From NCBI GenBank assembly GCA_003956705.1, contig QZCP01000512.1, positions 17,434 to 81,433 of the forward strand: a stretch of 64,000 bases of DNA, read 5' to 3'. Shown here piece after piece: positions 14,626 to 27,599 of the stretch. Both the position numbers and the translations under genes were made by a program. Within the stretch, counting starts at the first letter, position 1, and every line of letters begins with the position of its first letter. The notes beneath the pieces were generated by a model. The model saw nothing but the letters and a program-made list of their open reading frames with translations. It did no database searches and was not told the DNA's origin. The DNA is from Brevipalpus yothersi. Its lineage: Eukaryota; Arthropoda; Arachnida; Trombidiformes; Tenuipalpidae.

Positions 14626-16745
14626 TTACTTGTATCAGCCATTTACTTTTATCGACTTTCATCATCTCTCATCCACATTCGGTAAGCAGGTTCCAAGAGT
14701 GTTTCCACTTCCCATGGCTTTTTTCCGATTACCTAACCGATTCGATACACTTAGGACTGCTCACTTAAGATCACTTTGACCGAAAAAAAGACTGAGAAAA
14801 CTAGAGGAAGAGAGACATTACTGGCTACTGGTAGTATTGTATGGCTAGTTAGCCAGTAGGAACCACCAATGGAGAGACCGAAAAATTTTCTCCAGAAACA
14901 CATCTTGATGAACGATGGACAGGCCACCATCGAGATGTCAGGCGTAAAGATTGTTTTGGAAAGTCAATTTTGTGTATGTGTTTATAAATGTTGCGTAAAA
15001 GAAGAAGAAGAAACCTTCCATACACACTTCATTAGCCCTTTTGCCCAATCAGACTTGATTCATTGGCATTGATATGTAAGTTTGTTTAAGGAAGTTGAAC
15101 AAGCCGAAGAAGAAGAAGAAGAAAAAGAGAAATGATCGCAAATAAACTGATACATTCTACCAATTTTCATGCCACCCACAGTTATGACCCTCTTGCTCAA
15201 ATTTTAGACCCTCAAAAACGAAAATTAAGTTTGATCCACTACACGCTACATAAACCTCCAATATCTATCTAATTTTTTTGAATACATGTATTCTGGAAGG
15301 ATTTCAGGGCAAAAACCTCAGAAGAACCGATTCAAAATGTAAACTAAAGTTATACAGATAGAGACAGCAAGTCACACAACTAACACTCAATCTTACAATT
15401 TTCTTGGCTTCTGTATTGAAGCGTTTACACTTCTTCTTCTTTTCACAAGGGTTTTCATCTCTCTCTCTCTCTCTCTTCCCACTTATCATTGCACCTCGTG
15501 TTGATTAATGATTCAAATAGATAACATTTACAGCAAAAATTTTCAGTACACTCTCGAGGCCCAAGTTCTTATATTTGTGAAACTTGTTTCCATCATTTGA
15601 ACACACAATCAGAAGTGAGAAAGAGAAAAGTTCGATTTGATCAGGAAAAAATTGTTGAAGGAAAAGATGATATTAACATAAATAGGTCGACATTTTTTTT
15701 GATTGATTATTATATTGTGAGGAAATGCTTATTTATTGATTAGAAATTATTTTAAATGAATATATTTTGAACGCCAAATGTTGGGTAAATATTTTTATGT
15801 GTGCACCCGGGAATTCAACTGGGGGTAGCAATAATCTTACCTAATATTCTTATCACCCTCGTGCTTGGAGACAATCTGAGATCGCATTTGAAAGAGTCAT
15901 AAGAATCTACAGATTCACCTTAAATGGGCGAATAAAAAATCTCAGTCGATTATAGTCTCAGCAAGTAATAATCCACCAAATCACGAATAGAGTATATATT
16001 TCACATTCCAACTTTTTTTTGGCTCAGATTTGAGATCATATAGAAGAGAGTGGGTGGATAGAGGAGGTACAGATAGATTACTTTCCAGCTTATAAATTTG
16101 CTTGATGATTTAAGGTAGAAAATTTTTGATCATCATCATTCGCTTATCTTCTTACCTTTATTTCGGTTCCTACTCATCTTCAACATCGCTACAATTCTCT
16201 CCCCACGCTAAAATAACACATGAACTTCATCTGAAGAGGAGAGGGAGAGGGAGAGAGAGAGAAAGAAAAAGTAAATCATATGCACAAGCTTCCATCAAAA
16301 AGTGAGAATTCAGTTAGCATATTTCATTTGAAAAGTTGCTAATTATCAATCTTTATGAGTATGTAAACTGTTTGTCAAGCAAACAGGCCTCAAATAGTAT
16401 CTTTTCTTCTCTTCAGCATCTTTTCTCCCGCATCTTCTGCTATCTCTACCATACACACACTTACACCCAGTATCATCATCAGAAGATGCTGGGTGATGAT
16501 GCGAAACGATAATGTTGATGATGTAGAAGATGAGGGAAACAGTTGAAAGTGGAGGATTGAGAGATAAAAAGGAAGAAAGAGAGAAACGAAGAGAAAGAGA
16601 AAGAGAGAGAGAGAAAATTTAAGTGACAACAAAACTGGCAAGTAAAATTATTTCCGAAATGCTTTCTTACAACCAAATCATGCTGCTTACTTGACGAATT
16701 TTTTCTTCTCTTCTCTTCTCTTCTCTTCGTACAAGTCAAAAAACG
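13238..16745. other. gene-less stretch upstream of Msx
   Basis: AT-rich sequence with short GA/CT runs (about 13780-13810 imperfect AG, 14583-14623 TC, 15461-15476 TC) and a TTCTC pentamer array near 16702-16730. I see no supportable coding exon or RNA gene. It is best read as 5' flanking and possible regulatory DNA of the homeobox gene. Confidence 0.55.
14583..14623. repeat. (TC)n microsatellite
   Basis: TC tract of about 41 bp. Confidence 0.95.
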
Positions 16746-16792
16746 ATGGGCGGAGCTTAAATTTTCACAATATAGGCTCAGGCTCCGCCCAT
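16746..16792. promoter_or_regulatory. inverted pair of GC boxes upstream of Msx
   Basis: ATGGGCGGAGC at 16746-16756 is the exact reverse complement of 16782-16792. Each arm contains GGGCGG, the core of a GC box bound by Sp/KLF zinc-finger factors. The pair stands out in this AT-rich DNA and lies about 350-390 bp before the Msx start codon, a plausible promoter position. The palindrome is seen directly; binding is inferred. Confidence 0.45.
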
Positions 16793-17139
16793 TTTGGCCT
16801 TTTATCACTCTTCGTCTGGCGCTAGAATCGATCTTGTAGAAAGAGAGAGACTTTTTCTCAATCTTCATCTTTCTCTTACTCATTTCTTCTTCTTTACACA
16901 TTCGGCAAGTTACTCTGGTATATGTGTGGTATTTTTTTCGAAAATTCAGCGAACAATTGTTCAGTGGATGTGTAAGTCAATGTTGAAGAAAATAAACCTT
17001 GTTTAAATTAATCAGATTTGTGTAGCAAGTTTCAAGTGTCCGGAAATTGACGAGAAGTTTTTTATTTTCTATGTATATTCGAATGAACTTCTGTCAGTGT
17101 TCTATGTGGTGAAATTTTGTATTAGTGGACAAAAAAACT

Positions 17140-18795
17140 ATGGCCAATATCAGTGCCATGGATGAACGAAATGTGAGTCCACGAAGTGATGCCAGCTCAC
17201 CGTTAAGTATATCACCGATTGATGAGAACAATGCGCATAACATCAAAAGTGATGAAAATATTGAGAGTAAAGATATTATCAATCACATAACTGTTCGGTC
17301 GGAATCTCGCAAGGAAAAGAATCGATTATCATTTGGTATCAGCCAGCTATTATCATCCTCATCACCCTCCTCAAATCATAGTAACCATGAATCCATCAAG
17401 ACAACCGGTGGATCAGATGAAGAACTTCAATCACCACCTCCAATAGATCGTCTCAAAAGTGAGGCATGTTTCATCATGTCTGATACATTCAATCGTATGC
17501 ATCACCACCATCATCACCATCGTCATCATCAAAATTCATCATCAGATACCAGTGAACCAAACTCTGAAAGTCCCGGGATGGATGAGATGATGCAGTGTAA
17601 GCCAACAGATTTGAAATCATTACCACAACATATATCGATTGATAGACATCAGATAGCCTCTCCAATGACCACCAATTTGAATATATTCAATGATCCACGT
17701 GAAACATTACTACGAGCAAATGCCTCTCGTGGTATTCATCCCTGTGTTCAACCATATCCAGTTCCATACTCATGGATGAATGGATCAATTCCATCTTCTT
17801 ATCTAATGAAGGACAGATTAGGAGGTAAGAGATAGAAATTTTTCTTCGTCCAAAACTTTTTGAATAGACTTTTCGGTATTGAAAAAAAGTCATATCTATT
17901 GGAACCCTAAAAGTTATTCTATATTGAATTTCGATATTTGACAAGAATGCTCAAGAGATGTTCAGAGTAAAAATGTTAGAACCTGGACTATTCACCATTC
18001 TTCTATTTGGGAGCGAATACAAATACTGCCCTTGAGGTTCCAAAAAGGAATGCCTTTCATCTACGAGAAACAGATTCCGAGAGCGGAAGTGAAAGTTCAA
18101 TTACTTGATTGAAGGAATCTTGAATTATTCATTAGTATAACATTGATTTCGAGAAAGAGCTGATGCCGTGTGAGATGAGTTATCACAGAATTTGTGTGCG
18201 AGTTTGTTTTCCTGTAGCTGAGTTTCAGAGGAGTTGAGATTTTAAAGATGTTCTGAAAAGAAGTTACATTCTCAAAAGATTTCTAAGTGTAAATCTATTT
18301 ATAATAACCCTTTAGATCCTGAAAATTGTCAAGCTTATATCCTGAATTTTTTTCTCAGATCAAACTTCAGCTCCAAGAATTCCTGCTGTCAAGTGTCAAC
18401 TAAGGCGTCACAAGAGCAATCGTAAGCCGCGAACCCCTTTCACTACACAACAATTGTTAGAATTAGAAAGAAAATTCAACACTAAACAGTATTTATCAAT
18501 AGCTGAGAGGGCAGAATTTTCTAGTTCATTGAATCTCACGGAAACCCAAGTGAAAATATGGTTTCAAAATCGTCGTGCAAAAGAAAAACGATTGAAGGAA
18601 GCCCAAGAAGAGAAACGAATGGGTCGTGTGCCTATAATTCCAACTGCTTTCGGTTTTCAAAGTTTACCATCAATTGCAGCATTTGGAATGCCCGGTGATC
18701 ATCCTCCACCAGCCCATATTGGACATTTATCAGCCGCTGGATTCACTGCCGCTGCAATGGCTCGAGGACCAGAATTTTTGAGACTTTTCGCTTGA
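17140..18795 (+). CDS. Msx: Msx/Drop (muscle segment homeobox) transcription factor
   Basis: DNA-binding homeodomain transcription factor of the msh/Msx class, nuclear, known for dorsoventral neural and muscle patterning. Exons are 17140-17824 and 18359-18795, giving 373 aa; the 534-bp phase-1 intron falls before the homeodomain, as GGTAAGA and a T-rich ...CTCAG show. The homeodomain occupies about residues 249-308 and carries the Msx-type start NRKPRTPFTT, the block QYLSIAERAEFSSSLNLTET and recognition helix KIWFQNRRAKEKR (Gln50, Asn51). An eh1-like repressor motif FGISQLL sits at residues 65-71. His-rich (about 120-133) and Ser-rich stretches are typical low complexity. The ATG at 17140 is preferred to an upstream in-frame GTG. 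The C-terminus GPEFLRLFA is short. The gene stands alone in a microsatellite-rich region with GC boxes upstream. The class assignment is very secure. Confidence 0.96.
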
Positions 18796-19273
18796 AACGA
18801 GTAGCTATGATCACTAGGAATAATTGAAGATGTGGATTGTAAAGTTTCATTACCATTAGGAATATGTCTATTGATAGGTGGAAGTTATCTATCATGTTTT
18901 TGAAAGATGTTCGTCAAGTTTCTGACATTAAGCTTCATTCAATACGAGACAGGATTTTCATCACGAAATCTCTAATTAAAGCCTTGATGAATTTCATTTT
19001 GGCTTAAGTTAATCTCTATAAAAGCTGACTTGATATTTGCATTAAATGCAAATTTCAAGCGATCCCAGCTTTATCATGTCATCTTGTTGGCTTTTGCATT
19101 GGTTACCGTTACAAGAGTGATGGAAATGATAATGAATTTTGAATGAGTAATCATCAAGTTCAAAATGTGTATATATTTTATTGAATACCACTTTTTGTTC
19201 ATCCCTCATCATATATATATACTCTATAAAACACACTATTCCAAAACAACATGATGATAATTCTTTCAGGTGC

Positions 19274-19276
<3 letters not shown>

Positions 19277-19337
<61 letters not shown>
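19277..19337. repeat. (AG)n microsatellite
   Basis: AG tract of about 61 bp, roughly 480 bp downstream of the Msx stop codon. Confidence 0.96.
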
Positions 19338-19340
<3 letters not shown>

Positions 19341-20178
19341 GAATTGAAAGAAGAGAATCCATTCGGTTACAAAAGGAGGCTACAAAGCAATTCATTTTGA
19401 GGGGAAATAAGAAAATCTCACAAATCTAATCTTCCATCAAGTAAGTCAATTATTCACAAGTCCATTATGCATAAAATTATCATTCTCACGGCTTATTTGA
19501 AGTGTTAATTGTTAGCATGGAAGAAAATTTATTTTCACTTTACAGGGAATCCAATATATACATGTATGTATTATTTCTTTTTACGAATAAAATACAAATG
19601 GCCTCATCTCGCCACTCTTTGGTGATACCTTGGCACCTTAACCAATTGGTTTAGCCACTTTTCAATTCACTCAAAGTGGCAAAAGAGAGGCTGATTTGGT
19701 AATTTTTTTTCTCTCTCTCTCTCTCTTTCTATCTATCTATTCCATTCTTGATCTTTTTTCTCCATCTTTCAAATCATGAGCATACACTTTGTTACAAGCC
19801 GATGTGGTGCCCATCAAGTGTGTGGCCTGAGAAAAAAGAAGGCGAATGGCTGTTCATTTTTCAAAATTTCAATTAACTATTGGACGCGCCAAGAGAAGAG
19901 AGAATGCGAACGGAATGGAAAGTAAAGCCAATGAATTTCTCTCGCAGCGCATCGCGGTGAGTGAAGTGTATAATTTATGTGCTCGTGAAAAATTTTCTTA
20001 CTCCAACATCACGACAGAAGCTCATAGTTCATGGTGTAGGGGCATCAACACACACACAAACACATTTATATATACTCACCATGCATGATAGATATCAGAA
20101 TGATATACTTGTATATATATGTGTGTGTGTATTGATAATGACGAAGTGTGTGTATTGCTCTCACCAAATGTTACTTTT

Positions 20179-20181
<3 letters not shown>

Positions 20182-20248
<67 letters not shown>
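20182..20248. repeat. (TC)n microsatellite
   Basis: TC tract of 67 bp, followed 130 bp later by an AG tract (20378-20413) in the opposite orientation. The two can pair as a long imperfect inverted repeat. Confidence 0.96.
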
Positions 20249-20251
<3 letters not shown>

Positions 20252-20376
20252 TTTTTTCTTCAATCTATCCCACTCATCCAATCGGCAATCAAGTGAATAA
20301 ATGAATTAGCAAACCTATTTACACTTACGCTAAACTGGATTAGATAAAGAAGAAGGTGAAAATTCATCGTATAATT

Positions 20377-20377
<1 letters not shown>

Positions 20378-20413
<36 letters not shown>
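20378..20413. repeat. (GA)n microsatellite
   Basis: GA tract of 36 bp. Confidence 0.95.
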
Positions 20414-20416
<3 letters not shown>

Positions 20417-21057
20417 GAATCGTGTATAGCTCATTTCAGAGGCTATCATCTGAAAATCCCACCAACTTGGTGGAGAATTTTACAGTTTTTCATTTATAAA
20501 TAGTGCATTAATCAAGGTAACCTGTGGATTGGGCAAATTATTTTGCCATCTCAAATCAACGCAATTCGACCAAAATCAATTGATCTTATGGCGCTGAAAG
20601 CAAGTTAGAACTTTTCATAACATCTCATGACCACGAGAAAAATGTTCTCGACAGCCTGAGGTCTATTTTCGTCAATATTTTCTCCACCACACACACATAT
20701 ATACATATACACAAATATATGAACGCAAATATTTTCAAAAGAAGAAGGAGGAGGAAGGCACTTGCTCTGGGCTAGAGGTTGATATTCATGTAGGGGTTTC
20801 CAGTTATCCAGAACTTTTTCCTGGGAGCCCATGAGGCTCACACAAACTCGAGGCTATATAAATTGGAAAAATGATAGCTGCTATGCACTGCATGAGGTAA
20901 GAAAAATGTCGAAGTGACAGACTGCTGAATGAATCTGCTGTGAGATGGTCAAAATGTTTGAGGAGAGAATGTGGAAGGAGAAAGAAATATGATGGAATGT
21001 ATCAAAAAAGATGCCCAAAAGAACTGTCCCAGAGGGTTCATTATCGAATGAGTCCAA

Positions 21058-21060
<3 letters not shown>

Positions 21061-21125
<65 letters not shown>
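21061..21125. repeat. (TC)n microsatellite
   Basis: TC tract of 65 bp. Confidence 0.97.
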
Positions 21126-21128
<3 letters not shown>

Positions 21129-22595
21129 CTGCTCTAGTAGTAGCAAGGATTTTCAGGATACCTGATCTTGATTCAGGACTGATCGTGCCACCGTGTCGAT
21201 GGAGATCCCCTGAGAAGAACGCGAGCCCTATGGAGAAGGCATTTTAGCTGATGAAAAACTGTTGGAAGTCTGACTCTTAGCAGTGGAGATCTATTTGTCA
21301 TCGTTAAAAGATCCCAAAAGATGGCCACTTTCAATGTCAACATGGCAGCCCTTATCGGACATGGAGATCAGAGACCATAAGATATTGGTGGGATTCAGTT
21401 TAACCATGAAGAAAAAGAATAGTCTTGAGATAAAATATGATTATTATTATTATTATTATCATTTTCATTACTTTCAGGAGGGAAGAATAAACATTGAGTT
21501 TTTGGATGAAAATTTGATTGAAATAATTTACCGATTTGTTATGGTTAAAGTTATGATGGCGAATTTTTGCAGATCTCTTGACATATCTTGAAAGAAAAAA
21601 TTGAATATCTTCATGGAACCCTCTGTATATAGAAGGTGAAATATCAGTTCAACTGTTTGAAATCTTCCACATAGTAGTTCAAAATTGGGTTTCCTGATGT
21701 GGTGATACTATCGTATTGAATAATGATGAAATAGAATGCCATCAATTCGATAGTTTTCGGTAATCAATCTGGATGAGTAATCATAAAAGATAAGAATCTC
21801 AGATTCTTCTACTTAATTTACATTCAAACGAGAGAAGATCTGAAAGAGAGGAAAAAAACTTGTAACAGTCAGTTAAGAGTTACTTAAAATCATTTCCAGC
21901 ATTCAAGAATAATCAATTGATGGGCGGGTACTTAACAGGTGTAAATTGAATTTACTCCACTTGATCAATGATAGCAATTAACTGAAATTTTTAATTATCA
22001 TGGACTGGATTGGATTGAAATGGGAGAGAGAAATATTGAGAACGAGAATCGGCATACTGTTGGAATATCACAATAATGATAAGATTTAAAGCATTTAGCA
22101 TGAACAAGTTTCCCTTTGAGTTGCTAATTTGATATTTGAACGTTCTCATGAGTGCCAGGCTCTCTGATTTATGTTCACAAGTTTGGGCTAGAAATTAGAC
22201 ATTCTATTCAGTTTTCATTCCTTCCCCAGAGCATTTTATCGTGAAAGTATTGCTTGAAGATGTGAATTGCTCGAATATTCAACAATACTGTCGATTCATT
22301 GGGACTAATATCTGGTTTTTTCCAGTCTGATATTTTTTGGTCGTTCAAGTCTTTTAGAAGGAGAGACATTTGAACGAATCTGTAATGGAAAGTGTTCCAA
22401 TTATTGGAGAAGTCTTTGCATAATAAGCAGATTCGAAATGTCATGTAATTTTCTTCCCAAAATTTGATGAATCCAAAAAAATCGTGATGAGCAAATGAGA
22501 TCGATAGGCAGCGATTGGAAAGCTTTACTCGAGATCTTTCTGTTTCATGCCATCGCTCATTTTGCGTAAATAAATTAACCAAAAATTATGATCAA

Positions 22596-22598
<3 letters not shown>

Positions 22599-22684
<86 letters not shown>
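22599..22684. repeat. (AG)n microsatellite, the longest uninterrupted tract
   Basis: AG tract of 86 bp. Imperfect CT (about 22942-22980) and AG (about 23013-23041) runs follow within 350 bp. Confidence 0.97.
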
Positions 22685-22688
<4 letters not shown>

Positions 22689-22940
22689 CTATTTACCGCT
22701 AATTAGTATATTCATTGGTTTTTGCCCACGAAAATGTATATTTTGGAAGAAAGCAAATATGTCTCCATCGTTGATTGCACAACTCAACAGGCTCACAATT
22801 CATGAATGTATGAGCTTATCCATTTTCTTGTCATCTATCGATTAGCAATCAACCAGTTAATGATCAATTGGGAAGCTCATTTGATATGCAAATGAGGTAG
22901 CACGACAATGAAAACTCAACCAAATTTCTCACTGAACTCA

Positions 22941-22980
<40 letters not shown>

Positions 22981-24817
22981 ATTTGTTGCCTAATAACTAA
23001 CGTATGTTCCATAGAGAGAGAGAAAGAGAGAGAGAGAGAGATCTTACTTGTGCCTAAATTTGCACTTCACAACTTGGCGATGATGAGTTGTGACGATCTG
23101 CATCTTTGCCAAAGAGAAGAAGTAAGTTGAGGTGAATTGATTCGTTAACATTCAAAACATTTAAAATGCAAATTATTCGACTGAGACTCGTATAGAAGGG
23201 ATGGAAAGTTTTGGCAGTCAAGATGATCATGGAGAGAATATCCTGGGGAACTCTTTTATCATGCTTGCTGATGATCATCACTAGTCAATCAAACCTCTCT
23301 TCTTCTGAAGATGCGACAAAATCCCACAGACACATCCATCTTTTCACATTCATCACTCAATTTGAAGCTGACAGCCATTCGAACATGTCTACCTTTGGTT
23401 AACCCTTTTTTTTGCTCCAAATTTTCTTTAAATGAGCTATACTTCACATAACATTTGGAGTGATCAATTGTCTCCTCAATCAGCTTCGATCTGAGATGAA
23501 ACAATAGTAACTCGAATCATATCAAGTGACCTGAATTATTCCATTTTTATGAGAATGTCAAAAACGACCCAATTTGAATCAATCAAACAGTTCCGGGAAA
23601 AATTGAAGATAACAATGAACCACTTTTGGTCAGTTGTTAACATGGACATTGATGGCCTAAGAAGACTAATATTAGGTTGGCAGATAAGTTTTTAGAATTG
23701 GTATGATAGGATTGAGATGGAGTTCTGATTTTTTGTGTGCAAAAAGAAGAAAGATTCGAATGAAGAATGAAAAAGAGAAAAATCGAAAATTATGTGTAGG
23801 AAAAAGTTGATAGTGATGTATTTTTTACTTCGCCAATAATTATTTGCTTCTCGTTCAAATCTTGTGCAATTGGTGTCCAATAATATTTTTGATGATAATG
23901 AGAAACGTTCAATATGTCAAAGCTGGAGCATGAATTTGATTAACCGCAATTAGCCATGTATAGTGCATCATGATGGTAGTATGCATGAAAGATGGACAGT
24001 TGAATGAATTTAAATGGCCTCAAATATGGTTGGATCATCGGTTTGGCTGGGCTCAACCCATTTGGGGGTTGGTAATGTGTGTATATGATGGACTGAGGGC
24101 TCATTTGTGGTAGGGTCTCTAGGAGATGCTGTATAGCCGCGAGGGAAGGAGTTTCGAGATCATTCATCATGGAATGGAAATGTCGTGATAAACAGTTGAT
24201 TGCATCAATTAATGATTAAAGGTATTGCTAATTATTTTATTGATCAAATTATCTTAGACCAAGGTGAATGGGATGAGAGAGAGAGAGAAAGAGAAGGAGA
24301 AAAAGACCGATAGAGGATGCGGACAAAGTGGAAATAAATAAGAAAGCAAGATGGAAATAGGAAGAAATGAGTTTGGTGGCGAAAAAAAAGGAATTCAAAT
24401 GAAATCGAATGGCAAAAGGAAATGTTAACCTTTCTCTCTCCTCTTCTTCCCATCTCCTAATGCCTTCGAGGGTCTCGGGCAAAAAAATTCTCATTATCGA
24501 CCGACGATGGAATGGCCTCACGAACACGATCGGGGCTAAATTTTCGTGAGAAATGATCTTATTCTTCATTTCCTTTCGAGTCTGTGCCTCAAAAGTGGAA
24601 GATCTCAACTAACCGCAAAGTTGATCTTATTGATCAACTTTTTTTAACAATGGTTTGTTTGGCTTATCTATCATAGGAAATTGTTTACCATAAAACAAAT
24701 CAAGATAATTGAGAAACGTTGAATTAGAAAATCATACAAATTGACTGATTTGACTAAACGCTTCTTGAACATTCATGAACAGTGAATGTTCATTATGGTA
24801 AAAGAGAAAGCAAAAAT

Positions 24818-24889
24818 GTTCGCACCAGGTTTCGAACCTGGGACCTTCTGCGTGTTAAGCAGATGTGATAACCACTACACTATGCGAAC
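24818..24889 (-). tRNA. tRNA-Val (anticodon AAC)
   Basis: Read on the minus strand, 72 nt fold as a standard cloverleaf. The 7-bp acceptor stem is GTTCGCA with TGCGAAC. The D arm starts with TAGTGTAGTGG. The anticodon stem TCTGC/GCAGA encloses loop TTAACAC, giving anticodon AAC (Val), and the T arm contains GGTTCGAAACC. TAGTGTAGTGG and GGTTCGAAACC are the internal A and B boxes for RNA polymerase III. A T5 run follows two bases downstream (24812-24816 on the plus strand, as AAAAA), fitting a Pol III terminator. There is no intron. CCA is not encoded, as expected for a nuclear gene. Confidence 0.96.
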
Positions 24890-25374
24890 TTGATGGTAAC
24901 GAAGGCAGTTAATTTTGTTCTGATTAGTGTGCAGAGTCAAGATTGTTTGATGACGAGAAGTGAAGCCAGATTAATAATCAGAATAAGAATGAATAAATAA
25001 AGATACACATAGAATGAAAAGGGTTAAAAGATTTCCCTTGTTGTCGGTGGTTTGGGTATAATACAGAGAGCTAGAAGAATGTTCGGTAATAAATAGTCGT
25101 ATTGAGGGAATGTGGTAGCAAATTGTTTGAGTGTTTTGAATTAATCTCAATCCTTCCCTCGGATATAGAATGATTTTGATAAGAGATCATTGTTAGATTG
25201 TTGAGTTGTTCTATCTCCATAATGGATGGATTAATAGGTTGGGGCAAAAGTTTTCTACATGAAAGTTTTTGAATTTGATAGTCTTTGGACAGTCAAATCA
25301 TGTAATCAGATGATAGAGTATGTAGAAGAACAAAAAATCCAACAAGAGCAGTCTTAGGCCTTGAGTGTTATGAC
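24890..25374. other. intergenic spacer
   Basis: Between the tRNA (5' side) and the 3' end of the PHF7-like gene. AT-rich; it probably contains the 3' UTR of the PHF7-like transcript. Nothing else seen. Confidence 0.5.
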
Positions 25375-27026
25375 TTATGTTTTCGTCGATGCTTGATGAC
25401 ACTTTTCGATTTTAGGTGAGTTTTTAGAAAGTTGTCTTTTCTCAGCTCTCGGGGAATCCCTTGAAATTTGCCGCTTCTCGGCTCTGGGCGAGTTTGTTGA
25501 AAGCTGTCGCTTCGGTGATAGAGGAAGGATCAGTGAAACTTTGATGGGTGAGCTAGATGATCCAGATGAATCTTCACTTGAAGCATTATTCACGGAACTT
25601 GTGGAAGAAACAGAGTTGAATCGACGTAAAAGAAACGAAACTCTGCGTACTGGAGTTTCCGAACACCTTGGTTGCTTATTGATAGCTCCTAAATTTTCTT
25701 GAGATGAGGATGCATCGCTGTCTGTGTCATTTGAGTCTGGATAGTGTTTTCGCTTTTTGTTTTTCTTTTCGGCAACTTGAGGAAGAAAAGAATACGTATT
25801 AACAATGGCTGATGATCAAAAATGAGCAAAGAATATCCCTACTATAATTTGATTGTAGAGATCAGATTCTAACCTTTCTGTTCAACTGGTCTGCAAACCG
25901 AACATATCCAAGATCGTAGCATTCGTTCTGGTATGTCTCCACACTGGACATGTGACCCATGGGAGGCACATAAGCGACAAACTACAATGTCCCAAGGAGT
26001 GAATTCCTCGTCATAGTCTCTCCCTTTAGGACACAAGCATTCGATAGCATCACATTTACTGTAAGGCTCATACAAATCCCTAAAAGCGTTTGCCTCCAAT
26101 TCCCATGAAGCATCTCTGGAAGTAAAATGAAATTTGAGCGATTAATTGGAACAATTGAGGTGTACAATCAACTCACTTTTCAGGCAAATATATACCAAAC
26201 TGGAGCATCTCTTGAACAAAGTCATCTTTATTGTTGCATAGGGGACACTTGAAAAAGAACAAGCCAGCACTACATGCATGTCTCTGTAAACAATCGCGAT
26301 GCATAAGCGATTGACAACAAGGAGTTTTCAAGTAACGAAGACCATTAGGATCTTTCAGTGGTTCCACTTTTTGATAGCATATTGGACAATCAGCATCACA
26401 GCGAGCTTGGAGAAAACGTCGCGGAAGAACTTGTAGAGGACGATGTTTGAGGCAAAACATGCTAGAAGAACGAGGAGAAAAGTATGATAAAATGATGTTG
26501 AATAATCGTGACTCGAGAAGTAGAGATCACACAGAACACTTACCTAAAACTATCTTTGAATTGAGAAAGAATGTTGTTCTCTACACCACAATTATAGTGA
26601 AACATAACCCTACACGTTCTGATACAGCAAGCAGCAGCGGCACCACTCTTTTTGCAAAATACACATTTCAATCTTGAAGCTCGTTTATATTCTTTCATAA
26701 TGTCCTGTTTCAGGAAACCATATATTCCTTCCTCATCTTCCCCATTCTGCTCCAAACCACAGGCGAACAATAGACAATAATAGTGAACAACCAAATCTTC
26801 CAACCCATACTTTGGTCCAAGTCTGAACTCATCATTCAGGGAGGAGCGACACAAGACACATTCTCCTGAAAAATTAATAACCAAATTCAAATTTCTAGTA
26901 GTTCTAGTTGTAATCTTGTCCTATGGAATACTCTTATCAACTCGATTAGAATTGATCTAGTCTAGACCACATTACCAGCTTTTTTGAGGACTCACCTTTT
27001 GTGCATTCAACAACTTTAGATTCCAT
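25375..27026 (-). CDS. PHF7: PHF7-like protein (extended PHD finger plus RING-like domain)
   Basis: Predicted chromatin-reading ubiquitin ligase of the PHF7/G2E3 family, nuclear. In other animals PHF7 acts in male germ cells and binds and ubiquitinates histones. Minus-strand exons are 27026-26996, 26865-26544, 26461-26177, 26115-25874 and 25775-25375, giving 426 aa in continuous frame. The order is: an extended PHD (CVLC, VHYYCLLFACGL, then CVFC, CCIRTCRVMFHYNC, MFCLKHRP), a RING-like CPIC...CCQSLMHRDCLQRHA...CPLC module, then a PHD-like CRLCASHGSHVQC...WICSVC. That is the family's domain order. No HECT domain follows, which separates it from G2E3. The last exon is a disordered Ser/Lys tail with a repeated SPRAEKRQ(I/L)S motif (residues about 390-415). 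The start MESKVVEC fits a short first exon. Confidence 0.88.
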
Positions 27027-27567
27027 CACAAACAATGGTCGTTAAACGATATTTTCAGAGAGAATACTTTCTAGACGGATGAAGAAAGAGAGATCATATG
27101 TGATGTTAAATGATTTTAAAAAATGTAAATGTATCAATTATTATACCTAAAAGATCTGACTATTCTTGTTGAAGTTTGGTCTCTCTCTCACAAACAGGAG
27201 TCAAGACAAATCATGCTTGATAGCTTTAAAGCGACTCAAATCTCATTAAACATTAACATCATCACACACTTGACAATAAGGTCACAACAGTATCATTCAC
27301 ATGAACCATTCTTGATCATTTCCAACCGGATGATGATCATTAAACAAACATAAAATAATGATCAGGCGGTAAGAGTAGAGGTAACAGTAAGAGCAATAAG
27401 CATGTACATGTAAAAGGCAAGATGGAAACCCAATACACTTCACACACTCGGCTGTATGTGTTTGGTATGAAACAAAATCTTCTCCACAAGAGAACAAAAA
27501 ATGCGGGAAAACTTGTGTCACTTTGTTCTCTGCTGCCACCGGCGGAACACATACATATACCTTATCA

Positions 27568-27599
<32 letters not shown>

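Larger units (their letters stand above)
18796..24817. other. gene-poor region between Msx and tRNA-Val
   Basis: Contains the densest set of CT/GA tracts in the window plus a short ATT array near 21440-21460. No ORF here shows a recognisable domain; the ORFs of 100-124 codons at about 21283-21591 and 22208-22582 have no family features and no flanking exons that I can see. It probably includes the 3' UTR of Msx just after 18795 and further regulatory or intergenic DNA. Confidence 0.55.

Noticed and set aside
15803..15870. tRNA-like T-arm (ACCCGGGAATTCAACTGGG) on the minus strand
   Set aside because: The T stem does not pair and no acceptor or anticodon stem can be drawn.
16390..16901. Overlapping minus ORFs of 83 and 140 codons before Msx
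   Set aside because: Low-complexity Ser/Leu/Phe composition from pyrimidine-rich DNA, no recognisable motif, and the GC-box pair lies inside.
21283..21591. 102-codon plus ORF with Tyr run
   Set aside because: The Tyr run is a translated ATT array; no domain or signal peptide.
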